A DNA stretch of 64,000 nucleotides from Betaproteobacteria bacterium Ga0077526 (GCA_001464765.1 LNDV01000012.1:1-64000), one strand, 5' to 3'. Shown: positions 47,384-56,022, numbered from the stretch's first letter. Notes: a model not told the origin generated them from the letters alone. Numbers and translations are program-made.

Positions 47384-47404
47384 GCGCCGATCCTTCGGCG
47401 CTTT
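47384..47404 (+). terminator. Intercistronic hairpin between pucA and pucC
   Basis: Stem GCGCCGA (47384-47390) and TCGGCGC (47395-47401) with a TCCT loop, followed by TTT. It begins 2 nt after the pucA stop. Placed between antenna genes and pucC, such hairpins commonly act as partial terminators and stabilise the upstream messages, giving far more PucBA than PucC. Confidence 0.65.
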
Positions 47405-47500
47405 CGTGTTTGAAACCGGGGGTTCCCGCCCCCGGCCCCGGCTCCCGTGCGCATGCCGTTGCGACCGGCACTGGGTGCTTCAACGATTCGAGGCCCTGCG

Positions 47501-48934
47501 ATGAACCGTGTGAGTCGGTCGATCCTGACGAGTTGGTTCTGCCTCGGACCGCGCTTTCTGCCGTTCGCCGACGCCGCGAGCGAGCAGATGCCGCTCTCGC
47601 GCCTGCTGAGGCTTTCCCTCTTCCAGGTCTCGGTCGGTATGGCTCTCGTGCTGCTGGTCGGCACGCTGAACCGCGTGATGATCGTCGAACTCCACGTGAG
47701 CGCGACGCTTGTCGCGGTGATGGTGTCGCTGCCTGTCCTCTACGCCCCCTTTCGTGCCCTGATCGGATTCCGTTCCGACACGCATCGCTCTGCACTCGGC
47801 TGGCGGCGCGTACCGTTCATCTGGCTCGGCACGATGATCCAGTTCGGCGGCTTGTCCGTCATGCCCTTCGCCCTCCTGGTTCTGTCGGGCGGCGGCAATG
47901 CCGCGAACTGGCCCGCGTGGGTCGGGCAGGCGGGGGCCGCCATCGCATTCCTCGCGGTGGGCGCCGGATTGCACACCACGCAGACAGCCGGCCTTGCCCT
48001 TGCCACCGATCTCGCGACGGAAGAGGCCCAGCCCAAGGTCGTGGGACTGATGTACGTGATGCTTCTGGTGGGCTCGATCGTGAGCGCGGTCGTGTTCGGG
48101 GCATTTCTGCGCGATTTCACACCCGGGCGGCTGGTGCAGGTGATTCAGGCGTCCGCGATTGCGACCATCCTGCTCAACACCATTGCCCTCTGGAAGCAGG
48201 AGACGCGTGATCCGGGGCGTTACCGGAAAAAGGCGGAAGGGCCGCCCCCGAAGTTCTCCGAAGCCTGGGGGACGTACATCGAGACCGACGGCGCCCGCAG
48301 AGCACTCATTGCGATCGGCCTCGGCACGATGGCGTTTGCGATGCAGGACGTTCTGCTAGAGCCCTACGGCGGGCGGGTTCTGGAAATGAGCGTGGGCGCC
48401 ACGACCTGGCTCACGGCCACGCTGGCGGCCGGCGGTCTGGCCGGGTTCACGCTGGCGTCGAGCATTCTCAGTCGCGGCGCGGATCCGACACGCATGGCCA
48501 TGACCGGTGCGTGGGTCGGCATTCCCGCGTTCGGCGCCGTGATCGTCGCCGCGTCGACGCACTCGGTGGTGGTGTTCGCGTCGGGTGTCGCGCTCATCGG
48601 GTTTGCGAGCGGACTCTTCGGCCACGGAACACTCACCTTCACGATGAACCGCGCGCCGAAGGACCAGGTGGGACTCGCGCTCGGTGCCTGGGGCGCCGTG
48701 CAGGCCACCGGTGCAGGTATCGCCGTGGCCCTCGGTGGCATTCTTCGCGATGTGTTCGGGACGCTGGCGTCCCACGGGGTGTTCGGCGCTTCCATGGCGG
48801 GACCGGCCACGGGCTACGTGATGGTGTACGCGCTGGAGATCGTCCTGCTGTTTGCGACGGTCATCGCGATGGCGCAACTGGTGCGCAAGGGCGGCGATCA
48901 GGTGCCGACGGGTGCCGTGCTGGGCAAGGTCTGA
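47501..48934 (+). CDS. pucC: Light-harvesting complex assembly protein PucC/LhaA family
   Basis: 477 aa from ATG 47501. Twelve predicted helices in the MFS-like BCH (PucC) fold. Typical features are 'LLRLSLFQVSVGMALVLLVG', 'VGTLNRVMIVEL', 'RALIGFRSDTHRSALGWRR' and 'DVLLEPYGGRVL'. PucC shields and assembles antenna complexes in the membrane. Gene order pucB-pucA-pucC confirms the assignment to LH2 rather than LH1. The related LhaA and Bch2 are alternatives only if gene order is ignored. Confidence 0.93.
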   Translation: MNRVSRSILTSWFCLGPRFLPFADAASEQMPLSRLLRLSLFQVSVGMALVLLVGTLNRVMIVELHVSATLVAVMVSLPVLYAPFRALIGFRSDTHRSALGWRRVPFIWLGTMIQFGGLSVMPFALLVLSGGGNAANWPAWVGQAGAAIAFLAVGAGLHTTQTAGLALATDLATEEAQPKVVGLMYVMLLVGSIVSAVVFGAFLRDFTPGRLVQVIQASAIATILLNTIALWKQETRDPGRYRKKAEGPPPKFSEAWGTYIETDGARRALIAIGLGTMAFAMQDVLLEPYGGRVLEMSVGATTWLTATLAAGGLAGFTLASSILSRGADPTRMAMTGAWVGIPAFGAVIVAASTHSVVVFASGVALIGFASGLFGHGTLTFTMNRAPKDQVGLALGAWGAVQATGAGIAVALGGILRDVFGTLASHGVFGASMAGPATGYVMVYALEIVLLFATVIAMAQLVRKGGDQVPTGAVLGKV

Positions 48935-49031
48935 GCGATCGGAACGGTCGGAAGGATGGCAGGACGTCTTGCGTTCCGCGGCATGGCGCCCGCACACGCG
49001 AGCGCCTGTCTTGAAGTGACTGGCCGAGTCT

Positions 49032-49265
49032 TCAGAGAGCGCGATCGCGTGGCGTGATGAGCGATAGCATTCGCTCGGCGACCGAGCCGGCGATCATCGC
49101 GCCGAACACCGCGGAACTCGCCCCCGTCACCGCGCCGACCCAGGGGCCGCTCAGCGTTTCTCCGAAGTCATATCCGTAGAGCAATCCGGCGAGTGCGCCG
49201 GCCAGACTGGCCGCCCACGCCAGCCGCTGCTGCATGCTGCTCGTCGAAGTGGATCCGCCTGCCAT
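49032..49265 (-). CDS. Small glycine-zipper-like membrane protein
   Basis: 77 aa from ATG 49265 with an AGGAGA site 6 nt upstream on the minus strand; longer starts have no site. After a polar Ser/Thr N terminus there are two hydrophobic stretches, 'LAWAASLAGALAGLLYGYDF' and 'GPWVGAVTGASSAVFGAMIAG', rich in small residues spaced as in glycine zippers. Function unknown. It converges on pucC (97 bp between the stops). Confidence 0.65.
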   Translation of the reverse strand: MAGGSTSTSSMQQRLAWAASLAGALAGLLYGYDFGETLSGPWVGAVTGASSAVFGAMIAGSVAERMLSLITPRDRAL

Positions 49266-49453
49266 CGTGTTCTCCTGTGTCGGGGGAAGAACGAACATCG
49301 CTGCGAGGATTCGAAAGTGCCGATCTGCAGCAGCGCGCCGTTCTCGCGACAACGCACTGCCATGGTTTCGAGTCTACATCGCAAGCGATCGTTCCCGCAT
49401 CGTCCAGACACCACGCACAACGAAAAATTTCCTGAACTTGTTAGTACGTGTTG

Positions 49454-49486
49454 CACGATAGGTATCGTGTCGCGCGTCTGCGCGCG
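49454..49486. terminator. Two hairpins in the mtnA-small gene gap
   Basis: CACGATA-GG-TATCGTG (49454-49469) is a perfect 7-bp stem, and CGCGCG-TCTG-CGCGCG (49471-49486) a second. They lie 104 nt past the mtnA stop and may end that minus-strand transcript; no T-run was seen. The remaining gene-free stretch 49266-49589 has an AT-rich patch (around 49420-49445) that could hold the promoter of the small gene at 49032, and short frames on the plus strand judged non-coding. Confidence 0.45.
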
Positions 49487-49589
49487 TGGAGAAGAAAGAT
49501 GAAGTCGGGAAGACGCACCAATCTCTCGCCGACGCAGGTCGGAGACAGCGTTGTCCGTCGGCGACGCGCGAACGAATCGCGCGTTGTGT

Positions 49590-50648
49590 TCAGGCCGTTG
49601 CGGCGTCGGCCCGCAATCGTGCGAGGGTCTGTGTGTCCGGTCGATGGACGACGCCGGCTTCGGTGATGATCGCGCTCACGAGATCGGCCGGTGTGACATC
49701 GAAGGCCGGGTTGAACACGCCGATGCCATCGGGCGCCCAGCGCTCGGCACCATAGCCGGTCACCTCAGACGGGTCGCGCTGCTCGATGGGAATGGCACGA
49801 CCGTCCGCCACTGAGAAGTCGAACGTCGACAGCGGCGCTGCCACGTAGAAAGGCACGCCGTGGCGGCGCGCCATCACGGCGACCTGGTAGGTGCCGATCT
49901 TGTTTGCGACGTCCCCGTTGGCGGCGATGCGGTCTGCTCCGACCACGACGAGATCCACCTTCTGGGTGGCCATGAGATGGCCGGCCGCTCCGTCGGGCAG
50001 CAGCGTCACGTCAATGCCGTCGCGCGACAATTCCCAGGCCGTGAGGCGTGCGCCCTGCAGCACCGGGCGCGTCTCGTCGGCAAACACACGGACCTTCTTG
50101 CCGGCCGCCACTGCCGAGCGGATGACGCCCAGGGCCGTGCCGTGTCCGGCCGTCGCGAGAGCACCGGCATTGCAGTGCGTGAGGATCGTCGCGCCGTCGG
50201 GCACCAGCGCCGCGCCATGGCGGCCCATCGCTTCGTTGGCAGCGACGTCCGCGGCCAGGATCGCGTGCGCTTCCTCCAGCAGCTTTGACGCCGCGTGGAT
50301 CGGGGGACTGCCCGCTAGGGCCTCATGGACGGCTCGCATCCGTGCGAGCGCCCAGAAGAGATTGACCGCGGTCGGCCGGCTGGCGGCGAGCACCCCGAAC
50401 GCCGCTTGCAGCGCCGACGCGAAGCCAGAGGCGTCGAGGTGGCGGCAGCGTACGGCTTCCACCGCGATGCCGTACGCAGCGGCGCAGCCGATCGCCGGGG
50501 CTCCGCGCACGGCGAGTGTCCGGATGGCGTCGGCGACTTCGCCGGCGGAACGGAGGTGCAGATAGTGCTCGCGGCGCGGAAGAAGGCGCTGGTCCAGCAG
50601 CTCGACGGCGTCGGGCGCGTGCCAGCGCAGGGTGAAGAAGGCGGTCAT
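49590..50648 (-). CDS. mtnA: Methylthioribose-1-phosphate isomerase
   Basis: 352 aa from ATG 50648. eIF2B-like fold with the catalytic Cys in 'THCNAGALATAGHGTALG' and Asp in 'GADRIAANGDVANKIGTY'; 'RGAPAIGCAAAYG' at the N terminus is the family's substrate loop. It isomerises methylthioribose-1-phosphate (and 5-deoxyribose-1-phosphate) to the ribulose form. Its start overlaps the stop of the aldolase gene by 4 bp, so aldolase and isomerase are made together. No mtnB, mtnC or mtnD is nearby. Confidence 0.92.
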   Translation of the reverse strand: MTAFFTLRWHAPDAVELLDQRLLPRREHYLHLRSAGEVADAIRTLAVRGAPAIGCAAAYGIAVEAVRCRHLDASGFASALQAAFGVLAASRPTAVNLFWALARMRAVHEALAGSPPIHAASKLLEEAHAILAADVAANEAMGRHGAALVPDGATILTHCNAGALATAGHGTALGVIRSAVAAGKKVRVFADETRPVLQGARLTAWELSRDGIDVTLLPDGAAGHLMATQKVDLVVVGADRIAANGDVANKIGTYQVAVMARRHGVPFYVAAPLSTFDFSVADGRAIPIEQRDPSEVTGYGAERWAPDGIGVFNPAFDVTPADLVSAIITEAGVVHRPDTQTLARLRADAATA

Positions 50649-52204
50649 GCGGGACTCCCGAAATTCCAGCGCGCGGCGATGGTGTGCACCACGGTACCGG
50701 GCGAAACGAACTCGTCGCGCGTCACGACGATGCCGCCGCAGGGCGACAGCGACAGCAGGACCTCCCACTCGGGAATGAGGTCAGTGCCGCCTCGCCCCAG
50801 CACGCAGGCGTCGAGACCGCCCAGGCCATACACGAGGTCGATGGTGCGGGCGCGGCTGCCGTGCAGCGGCACGACGTCGGCGCCGGCGGCTGCGAGTGCC
50901 GCGGTCAGCGCGGGGTCCGTGACGCCGCAGCATCCGACGACGCAACCGAGAAGAGGCAGATCCACGCCGCGTCTTGCCAGACGCTGCCGATCGAACCCGC
51001 CGTAGTGCACTTCTGCGGCGAGGATCGCATCGGCCGTCAGCGAGCGGTAGCGGCTGTGGCCGGAGGCGCGGGTGATGATCTCGATATCGTGGCGATAGAC
51101 GTTGGCCGTTCGCCGGGCGTGATCGCCGTCCACGCTGAGGGCGACCATGCCGTAGGCGGGATCCAGGAGGATCCGGGGCGCCGGGTCCGGGAGTTCGCTC
51201 GGACGGAACGCGTCGCCGGCCTCGCTGCAGTAAGCGCGGTACTCGGCCGCGTAACCGTCGACGTCGAAACCCAGTGCCGGCCAGCGCTTGGTGAAAACGG
51301 CGTGCTGCGGGGTCGGCGGCCCCTGGCGTGCGACCTCGGCGAGATCCGGACGGGCGACGAACGCGATGACCTCAGGATCGTCGTCGACGCAGAGAACGAC
51401 GGGAAAGCCGGCAGTCCGGCTGAGCGACGCACGCAACCGGGCGAGCCCGACCGCCTTGTCCCAGGTGCGCGCTGGTGCGTCCCGGCGCGGAAGGGCCCAC
51501 GCGCGCTTCTGCTCCAGGTAGGTCCGTGCCCGACGCACCAGCGACAGCATGTTGTCGAAGGAATCGCGCGCGGTGTCGCCGAAGGCCACGATGCCATGGC
51601 TGGCGAGGATCAGGCCGATCGTCTCGGGCGTGCGGCGCGCCTCGAACACCTGATGGCAAGCGAGCGCGAGCTCGAAACCCGAATGGCGGAACGGCACCCA
51701 GGGTGCCGCGTCACCGAATACCTCCTGCGCGGCACGCTCGCCGTCCTCCGTGTTGATGAGCGCGAGTACCGTGTCGGCATGCGTGTGCTCCACGAACCGC
51801 GCGGGGATCGCCGCGTGCAGAAGTGTTTCGATTGACGGGCGGGGCGATGCGGCATCCAGCTTGAGCGGTGCAAGCGCGGCCATCAGGCCGTCGTTGTCCA
51901 GCACCGCTCCACCCAGGAGGCCCGCGGCGGGCAGTTGGCGGATCGGCGTGAAGTCGCGCTCGATGACTTCGGCGAGATCGGCGCCGCTGCCCTTCACGTA
52001 GAGGCACGGTTCCGTTGTGCCGTCCGGATGGGTCCAGGGGGCCTTGAGCGACGTGTTGCCGCCGCCGTAGAGGGTGAGCGTGGCGTCCCCTCCCAGCCAT
52101 CGGGAGGTCAGCGCACGCAGTTCCAGTTCGGTAGTGCACGCGGCGGCTGCCTGATCGTCCCAGGCTGCTGCCTTCGAGTGGCCCGGCCTAGCGGCGTCTT
52201 GCAT
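50645..52204 (-). CDS. Long class II aldolase/adducin-family protein (bifunctional-type, truncated)
   Basis: 519 aa from ATG 52204 (a GTG lies directly before it). The class II aldolase core shows 'YGGGNTSLKAP', 'YVKGSGADLAEV', the metal His pair in 'EHTHADTV', and 'ASHGIVAFG'. The length and order match the N-terminal part of the bifunctional rhamnulose-1-phosphate aldolase/dehydrogenase family, but the SDR dehydrogenase part is missing. Overlap with mtnA suggests cleavage of methylthioribulose-1-P or 5-deoxyribulose-1-P to DHAP plus an aldehyde, as for the small aldolase of the Rhodospirillum DHAP shunt. That one is much shorter, so the assignment is inference. Confidence 0.82.
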   Translation of the reverse strand: MQDAARPGHSKAAAWDDQAAAACTTELELRALTSRWLGGDATLTLYGGGNTSLKAPWTHPDGTTEPCLYVKGSGADLAEVIERDFTPIRQLPAAGLLGGAVLDNDGLMAALAPLKLDAASPRPSIETLLHAAIPARFVEHTHADTVLALINTEDGERAAQEVFGDAAPWVPFRHSGFELALACHQVFEARRTPETIGLILASHGIVAFGDTARDSFDNMLSLVRRARTYLEQKRAWALPRRDAPARTWDKAVGLARLRASLSRTAGFPVVLCVDDDPEVIAFVARPDLAEVARQGPPTPQHAVFTKRWPALGFDVDGYAAEYRAYCSEAGDAFRPSELPDPAPRILLDPAYGMVALSVDGDHARRTANVYRHDIEIITRASGHSRYRSLTADAILAAEVHYGGFDRQRLARRGVDLPLLGCVVGCCGVTDPALTAALAAAGADVVPLHGSRARTIDLVYGLGGLDACVLGRGGTDLIPEWEVLLSLSPCGGIVVTRDEFVSPGTVVHTIAARWNFGSPA

Positions 52205-52273
52205 CACTCGCCCGGTCGCCAGGGAGGTGAGTCGGCGCGCTGGCGGGCCGGCGCGAACCGCGCGGACCTTCTC

Positions 52274-52279
52274 TACAAT
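52274..52279 (+). promoter_or_regulatory. Candidate -10 element directly before the acetyltransferase gene
   Basis: TACAAT at 52274-52279 ends 2 nt before the first ATG (52282) and 8 nt before the second (52288). A start point 7 nt downstream would give a nearly leaderless message beginning at the second ATG. No good -35 was seen. Confidence 0.35.
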
Positions 52280-52281
52280 CG

Positions 52282-52752
52282 ATGCTCATGAATCTTCCGT
52301 TGAATCACGAAGAGTTCGTCCTTTCGCTGGTGTCCTGGAACACCGCGGCAGACGCTCTGGCGAGGGTAAGGCGCGCCGTGTTCATTGTCGAGCAAGGCGT
52401 GCCGGAATCCCTGGAGTGGGACGACGCCGATACCGTGAGCATCCATGCCCTGGCGAGCGCTGCGGACGGAGAGCCCGTCGCCACCGGGCGCCTTCTGCCT
52501 GACGGTCATATCGGGCGGATGGCCGTCCTGCCGGCGTGGCGCGGGCGCGGGGTGGGTGCTGCCATCCTTTCCCTTCTGGTGAGCCAGGCGCGGGACCGCG
52601 GCGATCGGGAGATCGCCCTCGCGGCACAGGTCCATGCCATCGGCTTCTACGAGCGCGAGGGGTTCGTGGCCGAAGGCCCGGTGTTCGACGATGCCGGGCT
52701 GCCCCATCGGCGCATGGTGCTCAGGTCTGTCCGGGGAACTCCCGCATCCTGA
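52282..52752 (+). CDS. GNAT-family N-acetyltransferase
   Basis: 156 aa (ATG 52282, or ATG 52288). 'ARVRRAVFIVEQGVPESLEW' near the N terminus and the acetyl-CoA loop 'VLPAWRGRGVGAAILSLLV' identify the ElaA-like GNAT group; 'QVHAIGFYEREGFVAEGPVF' is the usual C-terminal strand/helix. The substrate is unknown. Its 3' end overlaps the convergent NRDE gene by 32 bp. Confidence 0.9.
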   Translation: MLMNLPLNHEEFVLSLVSWNTAADALARVRRAVFIVEQGVPESLEWDDADTVSIHALASAADGEPVATGRLLPDGHIGRMAVLPAWRGRGVGAAILSLLVSQARDRGDREIALAAQVHAIGFYEREGFVAEGPVFDDAGLPHRRMVLRSVRGTPAS

Positions 52753-53515
52753 CGGTGGCCCGTACGCGCCCGGTGCAGCGGCCGTCAGGGGCGAAAGTGT
52801 GCTCCTGCAGCACGGCTTGCCCGGTGCGATCGATCGTCAGCACGGTGCTGCAGCGCGTGCCGTAGTCGGGAGACACGATGAAGGCGGGGGCAAGGCGCCG
52901 TTCCCAGTCGAGCCCGATGCCCGTGTCGGGCAGATCGGGATCCGGGGCCACGGTTCGGTCTTGAAGTGCGGCGAACAGCGCGGCATCGATCGGGCTGAAG
53001 GCGAGGGCCGCGAGCGCGTCGTCCATGGCCTGCCGCAGGCGCCGAACCTTGGGCCAGGGTGTGTCGAGCAGGTGATTGCTGAGGGCGTGGACGCCGTCGT
53101 CGAGCCTCCTGGGTGCGTCGCTTCGGGTCGAGCCATACCAGAGTCCGCTCGGGTCGCCGGCGATCAGATTGAACCCGTCGTAGGCCGATTCGGCGTGGGC
53201 GTGCCGCTGCAGGAACGACTCGGCAGTCTGTGAACGGTCCAGGAGGAAGTCCGTCACCATGGCGCCGCGGGAGGGTGCGGCAGCGTTGCGGGGACGCGAG
53301 GGGTCCCGGAAGTTCGTGACGACAGCCAGGGCCCCACGACGGGAGACGCCCAGCCACGTTCCCCCTTTTTCGAGGTCCCGGCCGGCGACGAGGTCCGGGG
53401 CATCCTGCCAGCGATGCGCGGGCGCGGCGGGTCGGCGGTGGAACTCGTCCCGGTTACCCGCCAGGATGACGGGGAAGTCGGGGTGGCATCGCAGCGCAAC
53501 GACGATCAGGCACAC
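52721..53515 (-). CDS. NRDE/TANGO2-family protein
   Basis: 264 aa. Starts 'MCLIVVALRCHPDFPVILAGNRDEFHRRP', of which 'MCLI' and 'NRDE' are family hallmarks, followed by 'EKGGTWLGVSRRGALAVVTN'. The N-terminal Cys2 recalls the Ntn-type nucleophile. Homologues (TANGO2) are linked to haem mobilisation and lipid metabolism in eukaryotes; the bacterial role is open. It precedes the DUF4936 and ygfZ genes on the opposite order of the same strand (6-bp gap to the next). Confidence 0.88.
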   Translation of the reverse strand: MCLIVVALRCHPDFPVILAGNRDEFHRRPAAPAHRWQDAPDLVAGRDLEKGGTWLGVSRRGALAVVTNFRDPSRPRNAAAPSRGAMVTDFLLDRSQTAESFLQRHAHAESAYDGFNLIAGDPSGLWYGSTRSDAPRRLDDGVHALSNHLLDTPWPKVRRLRQAMDDALAALAFSPIDAALFAALQDRTVAPDPDLPDTGIGLDWERRLAPAFIVSPDYGTRCSTVLTIDRTGQAVLQEHTFAPDGRCTGRVRATVRMREFPGQT

Positions 53516-53521
53516 AGGAGA

Positions 53522-53803
53522 TCAGTCCTCGAAGCACTCGACATGGCGTGTCCGGCCCGGGGCGAGCAGGTCCGCGAGCGCATGGGTCCCGCTCAGGCGT
53601 TCCAGCGCGGAGACGAATGCTTCGCGATCGGCGACGTTTTCGAAGACCTCCATCCACAGGAGCGGCTCATCGGCCCGGTGCAGCAAACGCCCTGGGGTGC
53701 CGGTGGCCTCGCGCATGGCCGCCAGAAACGGCGCCAGCCGCTCCCTTGCCCCGGCAGCCGCCGCCGGGTCGACGGCGTAGTAGACGTAGAAGTGGAAGGC
53801 CAA
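53522..53803 (-). CDS. DUF4936-family protein
   Basis: 93 aa, starting 1 bp after the ygfZ stop. 'HFYVYYAVDP', 'LLHRADEPLLWMEVFENV' and 'RHVECFED' match the small betaproteobacterial DUF4936 family, probably a ferredoxin-like alpha-beta dimer. Always found beside ygfZ in this group as far as known; its function is not established. Transcribed with ygfZ and probably the NRDE gene. Confidence 0.8.
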   Translation of the reverse strand: MAFHFYVYYAVDPAAAAGARERLAPFLAAMREATGTPGRLLHRADEPLLWMEVFENVADREAFVSALERLSGTHALADLLAPGRTRHVECFED

Positions 53804-54655
53804 TCAGTCGTCCTGCGCGACGCGAACCGCCAGGATGACACCCGCCGGCCCCACCCGGAGCGCCTGATTCCGGCTCGCTTCGAGGTCGACCACGGCGAGC
53901 ACGTCGGCAGATGCGTTTCCTTGGTCGGCGAGAAGGACGGTGCCTACGGGACGGTCGTCCGCGCCGCTGACGGTGTCTCCGGGCGCCGCGGGCGTCCCCG
54001 TCGGCAGGGTGAGTCGCAGCAGGTGCCGCTTCACCTCTCCCAGATACCGGGCCCGCGCCACCACCTCCTGTCCAGGGTAACAGCCCTTGCTGAAGCTCAC
54101 GCCACCCTGGCGGTCGAGGTCCACCATTTGGGGGACGAACGCCTCGGCGGTCGCCGAGAGAATCCATGGTGCTCCGAGGGCGATGTCCACGGACCACTCC
54201 GGAAAGGGCGAAGTCGTCGGCGCTGGGTCCGGAGGCATGTCGACCGCCGCCCGGCCTTCGCCAAGGCCCCAGACGCAGTGGTCCCCGACGCGCCGGATCT
54301 TGCCAGCTGCCGGCGCGGATGGGGCCCGGCCCGCGGCGCAACGCGTGCCCAGTTCGGTGAACGTGACCTTTGCCCGCAGCACGAATCGGCGCAGCCGCGT
54401 GACGAAATCGGTCGCCAGGGTGGCGGGCAACTGCAGCACCCACGTGTCGGCGAGGCGTCCGATCCGGAAAGTAGCCAGAAGCCGGCCCTTCGGGGAGCAG
54501 TAGCCTCCCCACTGCCAGTGGCCGTCGGGCAGAACGGTGACGTCGCAGGTGAACTGGCCATTGAGGAAAGTGGCGCCGTCGCGCCCCTCCACGAGGATGG
54601 AAGTGAGGGGAGGGAAGGCTTCGGTGCCAGGATCGAACGGTAGGGGTGTTTGCAT
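53804..54655 (-). CDS. ygfZ: Folate-binding YgfZ-family protein
   Basis: 283 aa from ATG 54655 (ATG 54718 gives 21 extra unconserved residues). The YgfZ signature 'KGCYPGQEVVAR' is intact with its redox Cys, and 'FLNGQFTCDVTVL' plus 'GGYCSPKGRLLATFRI' are the folate-fold strands. YgfZ supports Fe-S enzymes such as MiaB in a tetrahydrofolate-dependent manner. Divergent from ygfX with a plausible shared promoter region. Confidence 0.9.
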   Translation of the reverse strand: MQTPLPFDPGTEAFPPLTSILVEGRDGATFLNGQFTCDVTVLPDGHWQWGGYCSPKGRLLATFRIGRLADTWVLQLPATLATDFVTRLRRFVLRAKVTFTELGTRCAAGRAPSAPAAGKIRRVGDHCVWGLGEGRAAVDMPPDPAPTTSPFPEWSVDIALGAPWILSATAEAFVPQMVDLDRQGGVSFSKGCYPGQEVVARARYLGEVKRHLLRLTLPTGTPAAPGDTVSGADDRPVGTVLLADQGNASADVLAVVDLEASRNQALRVGPAGVILAVRVAQDD

Positions 54656-54736
54656 GTGCTGCCGGAGACGGAAGACCCGAGCCTCCGCCGCGAAGAATGT
54701 CCGGGGCCGGGTGGACACGGGGAACGGGATGCTGGG

Positions 54737-54764
54737 ATTATAAGGGCGTCATTTTCACAGTCAC
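54737..54764 (-). promoter_or_regulatory. Candidate sigma-70 promoter for ygfZ
   Basis: On the minus strand a perfect TATAAT (54737-54742) stands 16 bp from GTGACT (54759-54764, four matches to the -35 consensus). Transcription would begin near 54730, about 75 nt before the preferred ygfZ start. Confidence 0.5.
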
Positions 54765-54773
54765 CCTGCCGTC

Positions 54774-55229
54774 GTGCCGCCTATCGCCGAACACGTGACC
54801 CTCGGACCCTCACGCAAGCTGTGCTTCGCCCTGGTGGCAGTCCATCTGACGGCGTGCGCCGTTCCCTGGCAGCTCGGGATGGCGCCGCTGGCGGCTGCGG
54901 CTGTTTCGCTCATGGTGCTGACGGCGGGCTGGTGCCAGGTTCGGCGTCACGCCCTCAGAAGGTCGCCCGAGGCGGAGCGCGAGCTGGTCTGCCGGTCCGA
55001 CGGCCAGGTGCTGGTCCGAATGCAGGACGGTCGGGAGTTCGACTGCCGGCTCGAAGCCGCTCCCGTCACCGCGGCGTCGTGGGTCATGCTCCGGCTGCGT
55101 CAGCCAGACGGGGCGCGGCGAGCAGTCCATCTCGTGGACGACGCCTGCAGCCCCGACGCCCACCGCCGGCTGCGGGTCTTTCTGCGCTGGGCGCTTCAGC
55201 CCGGCGAAGATTCTCCGGTACGTGGGTGA
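54774..55229 (+). CDS. YgfX/CptA-like membrane protein
   Basis: 151 aa from GTG 54774. Two adjacent helices, 'LCFALVAVHLTACAVPWQL' and 'PLAAAAVSLMVLTAGWCQV', then a small beta-rich cytoplasmic domain ('LVRMQDGREFDCRL'). This is the layout of YgfX, partner of YgfY/SdhE next to ygfZ in many Proteobacteria, reported to affect cell-division proteins. SdhE is not beside it. Head-to-head with ygfZ. Confidence 0.75.
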   Translation: MPPIAEHVTLGPSRKLCFALVAVHLTACAVPWQLGMAPLAAAAVSLMVLTAGWCQVRRHALRRSPEAERELVCRSDGQVLVRMQDGREFDCRLEAAPVTAASWVMLRLRQPDGARRAVHLVDDACSPDAHRRLRVFLRWALQPGEDSPVRG

Positions 55230-55349
55230 ACTCCCGCACACCCATGCTGTCCCTGACGTCAGATTGGTGCCGGAGGAGCGGGCCACGCCCGCGACCCGAC
55301 TGGTTGAGAAGTCGTCTGTGTCCGGGTTTCGGCTCGTGGCAGTGGCGGA

Positions 55350-55393
55350 TATACTCCGCCGGCTTCCTTGACGTGGCAGACAACGGGTCTGCC
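55350..55393 (+). promoter_or_regulatory. Candidate rpoE promoter -10 and leader hairpin
   Basis: TATACT (55350-55355) matches five of six -10 positions; the -35 region TTTCGG is poor. It is followed by a perfect hairpin GGCAGAC-AACGG-GTCTGCC (55375-55393) ending 29 nt before the rpoE ATG. No clear GAACTT-type sigma-E box was seen, so autoregulation cannot be read here. Confidence 0.35.
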
Positions 55394-55422
55394 CGCACGG
55401 CGAACGAACCGGGACGGGGTGA

Positions 55423-56022
55423 ATGAGTGATCGGGAGATCGACCAGCAGTTGGTCGAACGAGCGCAGCGCGGCGACAAGCGCGCTTTCGAATTGCTGGTC
55501 GTCAAGTACCAGCGCAAGCTCGGGCGGCTGCTGTCCCGTTTCATCCGTGATTCGGCGGAGGTGGAGGACGTAGCGCAGGAGGCGTTCATCAAGGCGTATC
55601 GGGCTCTGCCTTCTTTCCGTGGAGACAGTGCCTTCTACACCTGGCTTTATCGCATCGGCATCAACACCGCCAAGAACTATCTCGTCGCCATGGGCCGCAG
55701 AGCCCCGACCACGACGGAGTTCGACAGCGAGGAAGCCGAGAATTTCGAGGACGGTGATCAGTTGCGGGACGTCAACACGCCGGAGGCGGAGCTGATGACC
55801 AAGCAGATTGCGAACACCGTGAACGAAACGCTGCAGGAGTTGCCAGAGGAACTGAGAATGGCGATCACCCTGCGCGAGATCGAGGGTCTGTCCTACGAGG
55901 ACATCGCCACGATCATGAACTGTCCCATCGGGACGGTGCGGTCCCGGATCTTCCGGGCGAGAGAGACGATCGCCGAGCGGCTTCGGCCGCTGCTCGGCAC
56001 GAGCAAGGACAAGCGATGGTAG
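55423..56022 (+). CDS. rpoE: Extracytoplasmic-stress sigma factor (sigma-E/AlgU)
   Basis: 199 aa. Region 2: 'RLLSRFIRDSAEVEDVAQEA' and 'FYTWLYRIGINTAKNYL' (-10 recognition). Region 4: 'SYEDIATIMNCPIGTVRSRI' (HTH for the -35). It starts the operon rpoE-rseA-rseB-mucD and overlaps rseA by 7 bp. It directs genes for outer-membrane repair once RseA is degraded. Confidence 0.95.
   Translation: MSDREIDQQLVERAQRGDKRAFELLVVKYQRKLGRLLSRFIRDSAEVEDVAQEAFIKAYRALPSFRGDSAFYTWLYRIGINTAKNYLVAMGRRAPTTTEFDSEEAENFEDGDQLRDVNTPEAELMTKQIANTVNETLQELPEELRMAITLREIEGLSYEDIATIMNCPIGTVRSRIFRARETIAERLRPLLGTSKDKRW

Noticed and set aside
49448-49755. Small plus-strand genes antisense to mtnA
   Set aside because: They lack ribosome-binding sites and similarity and overlap the well-conserved mtnA.
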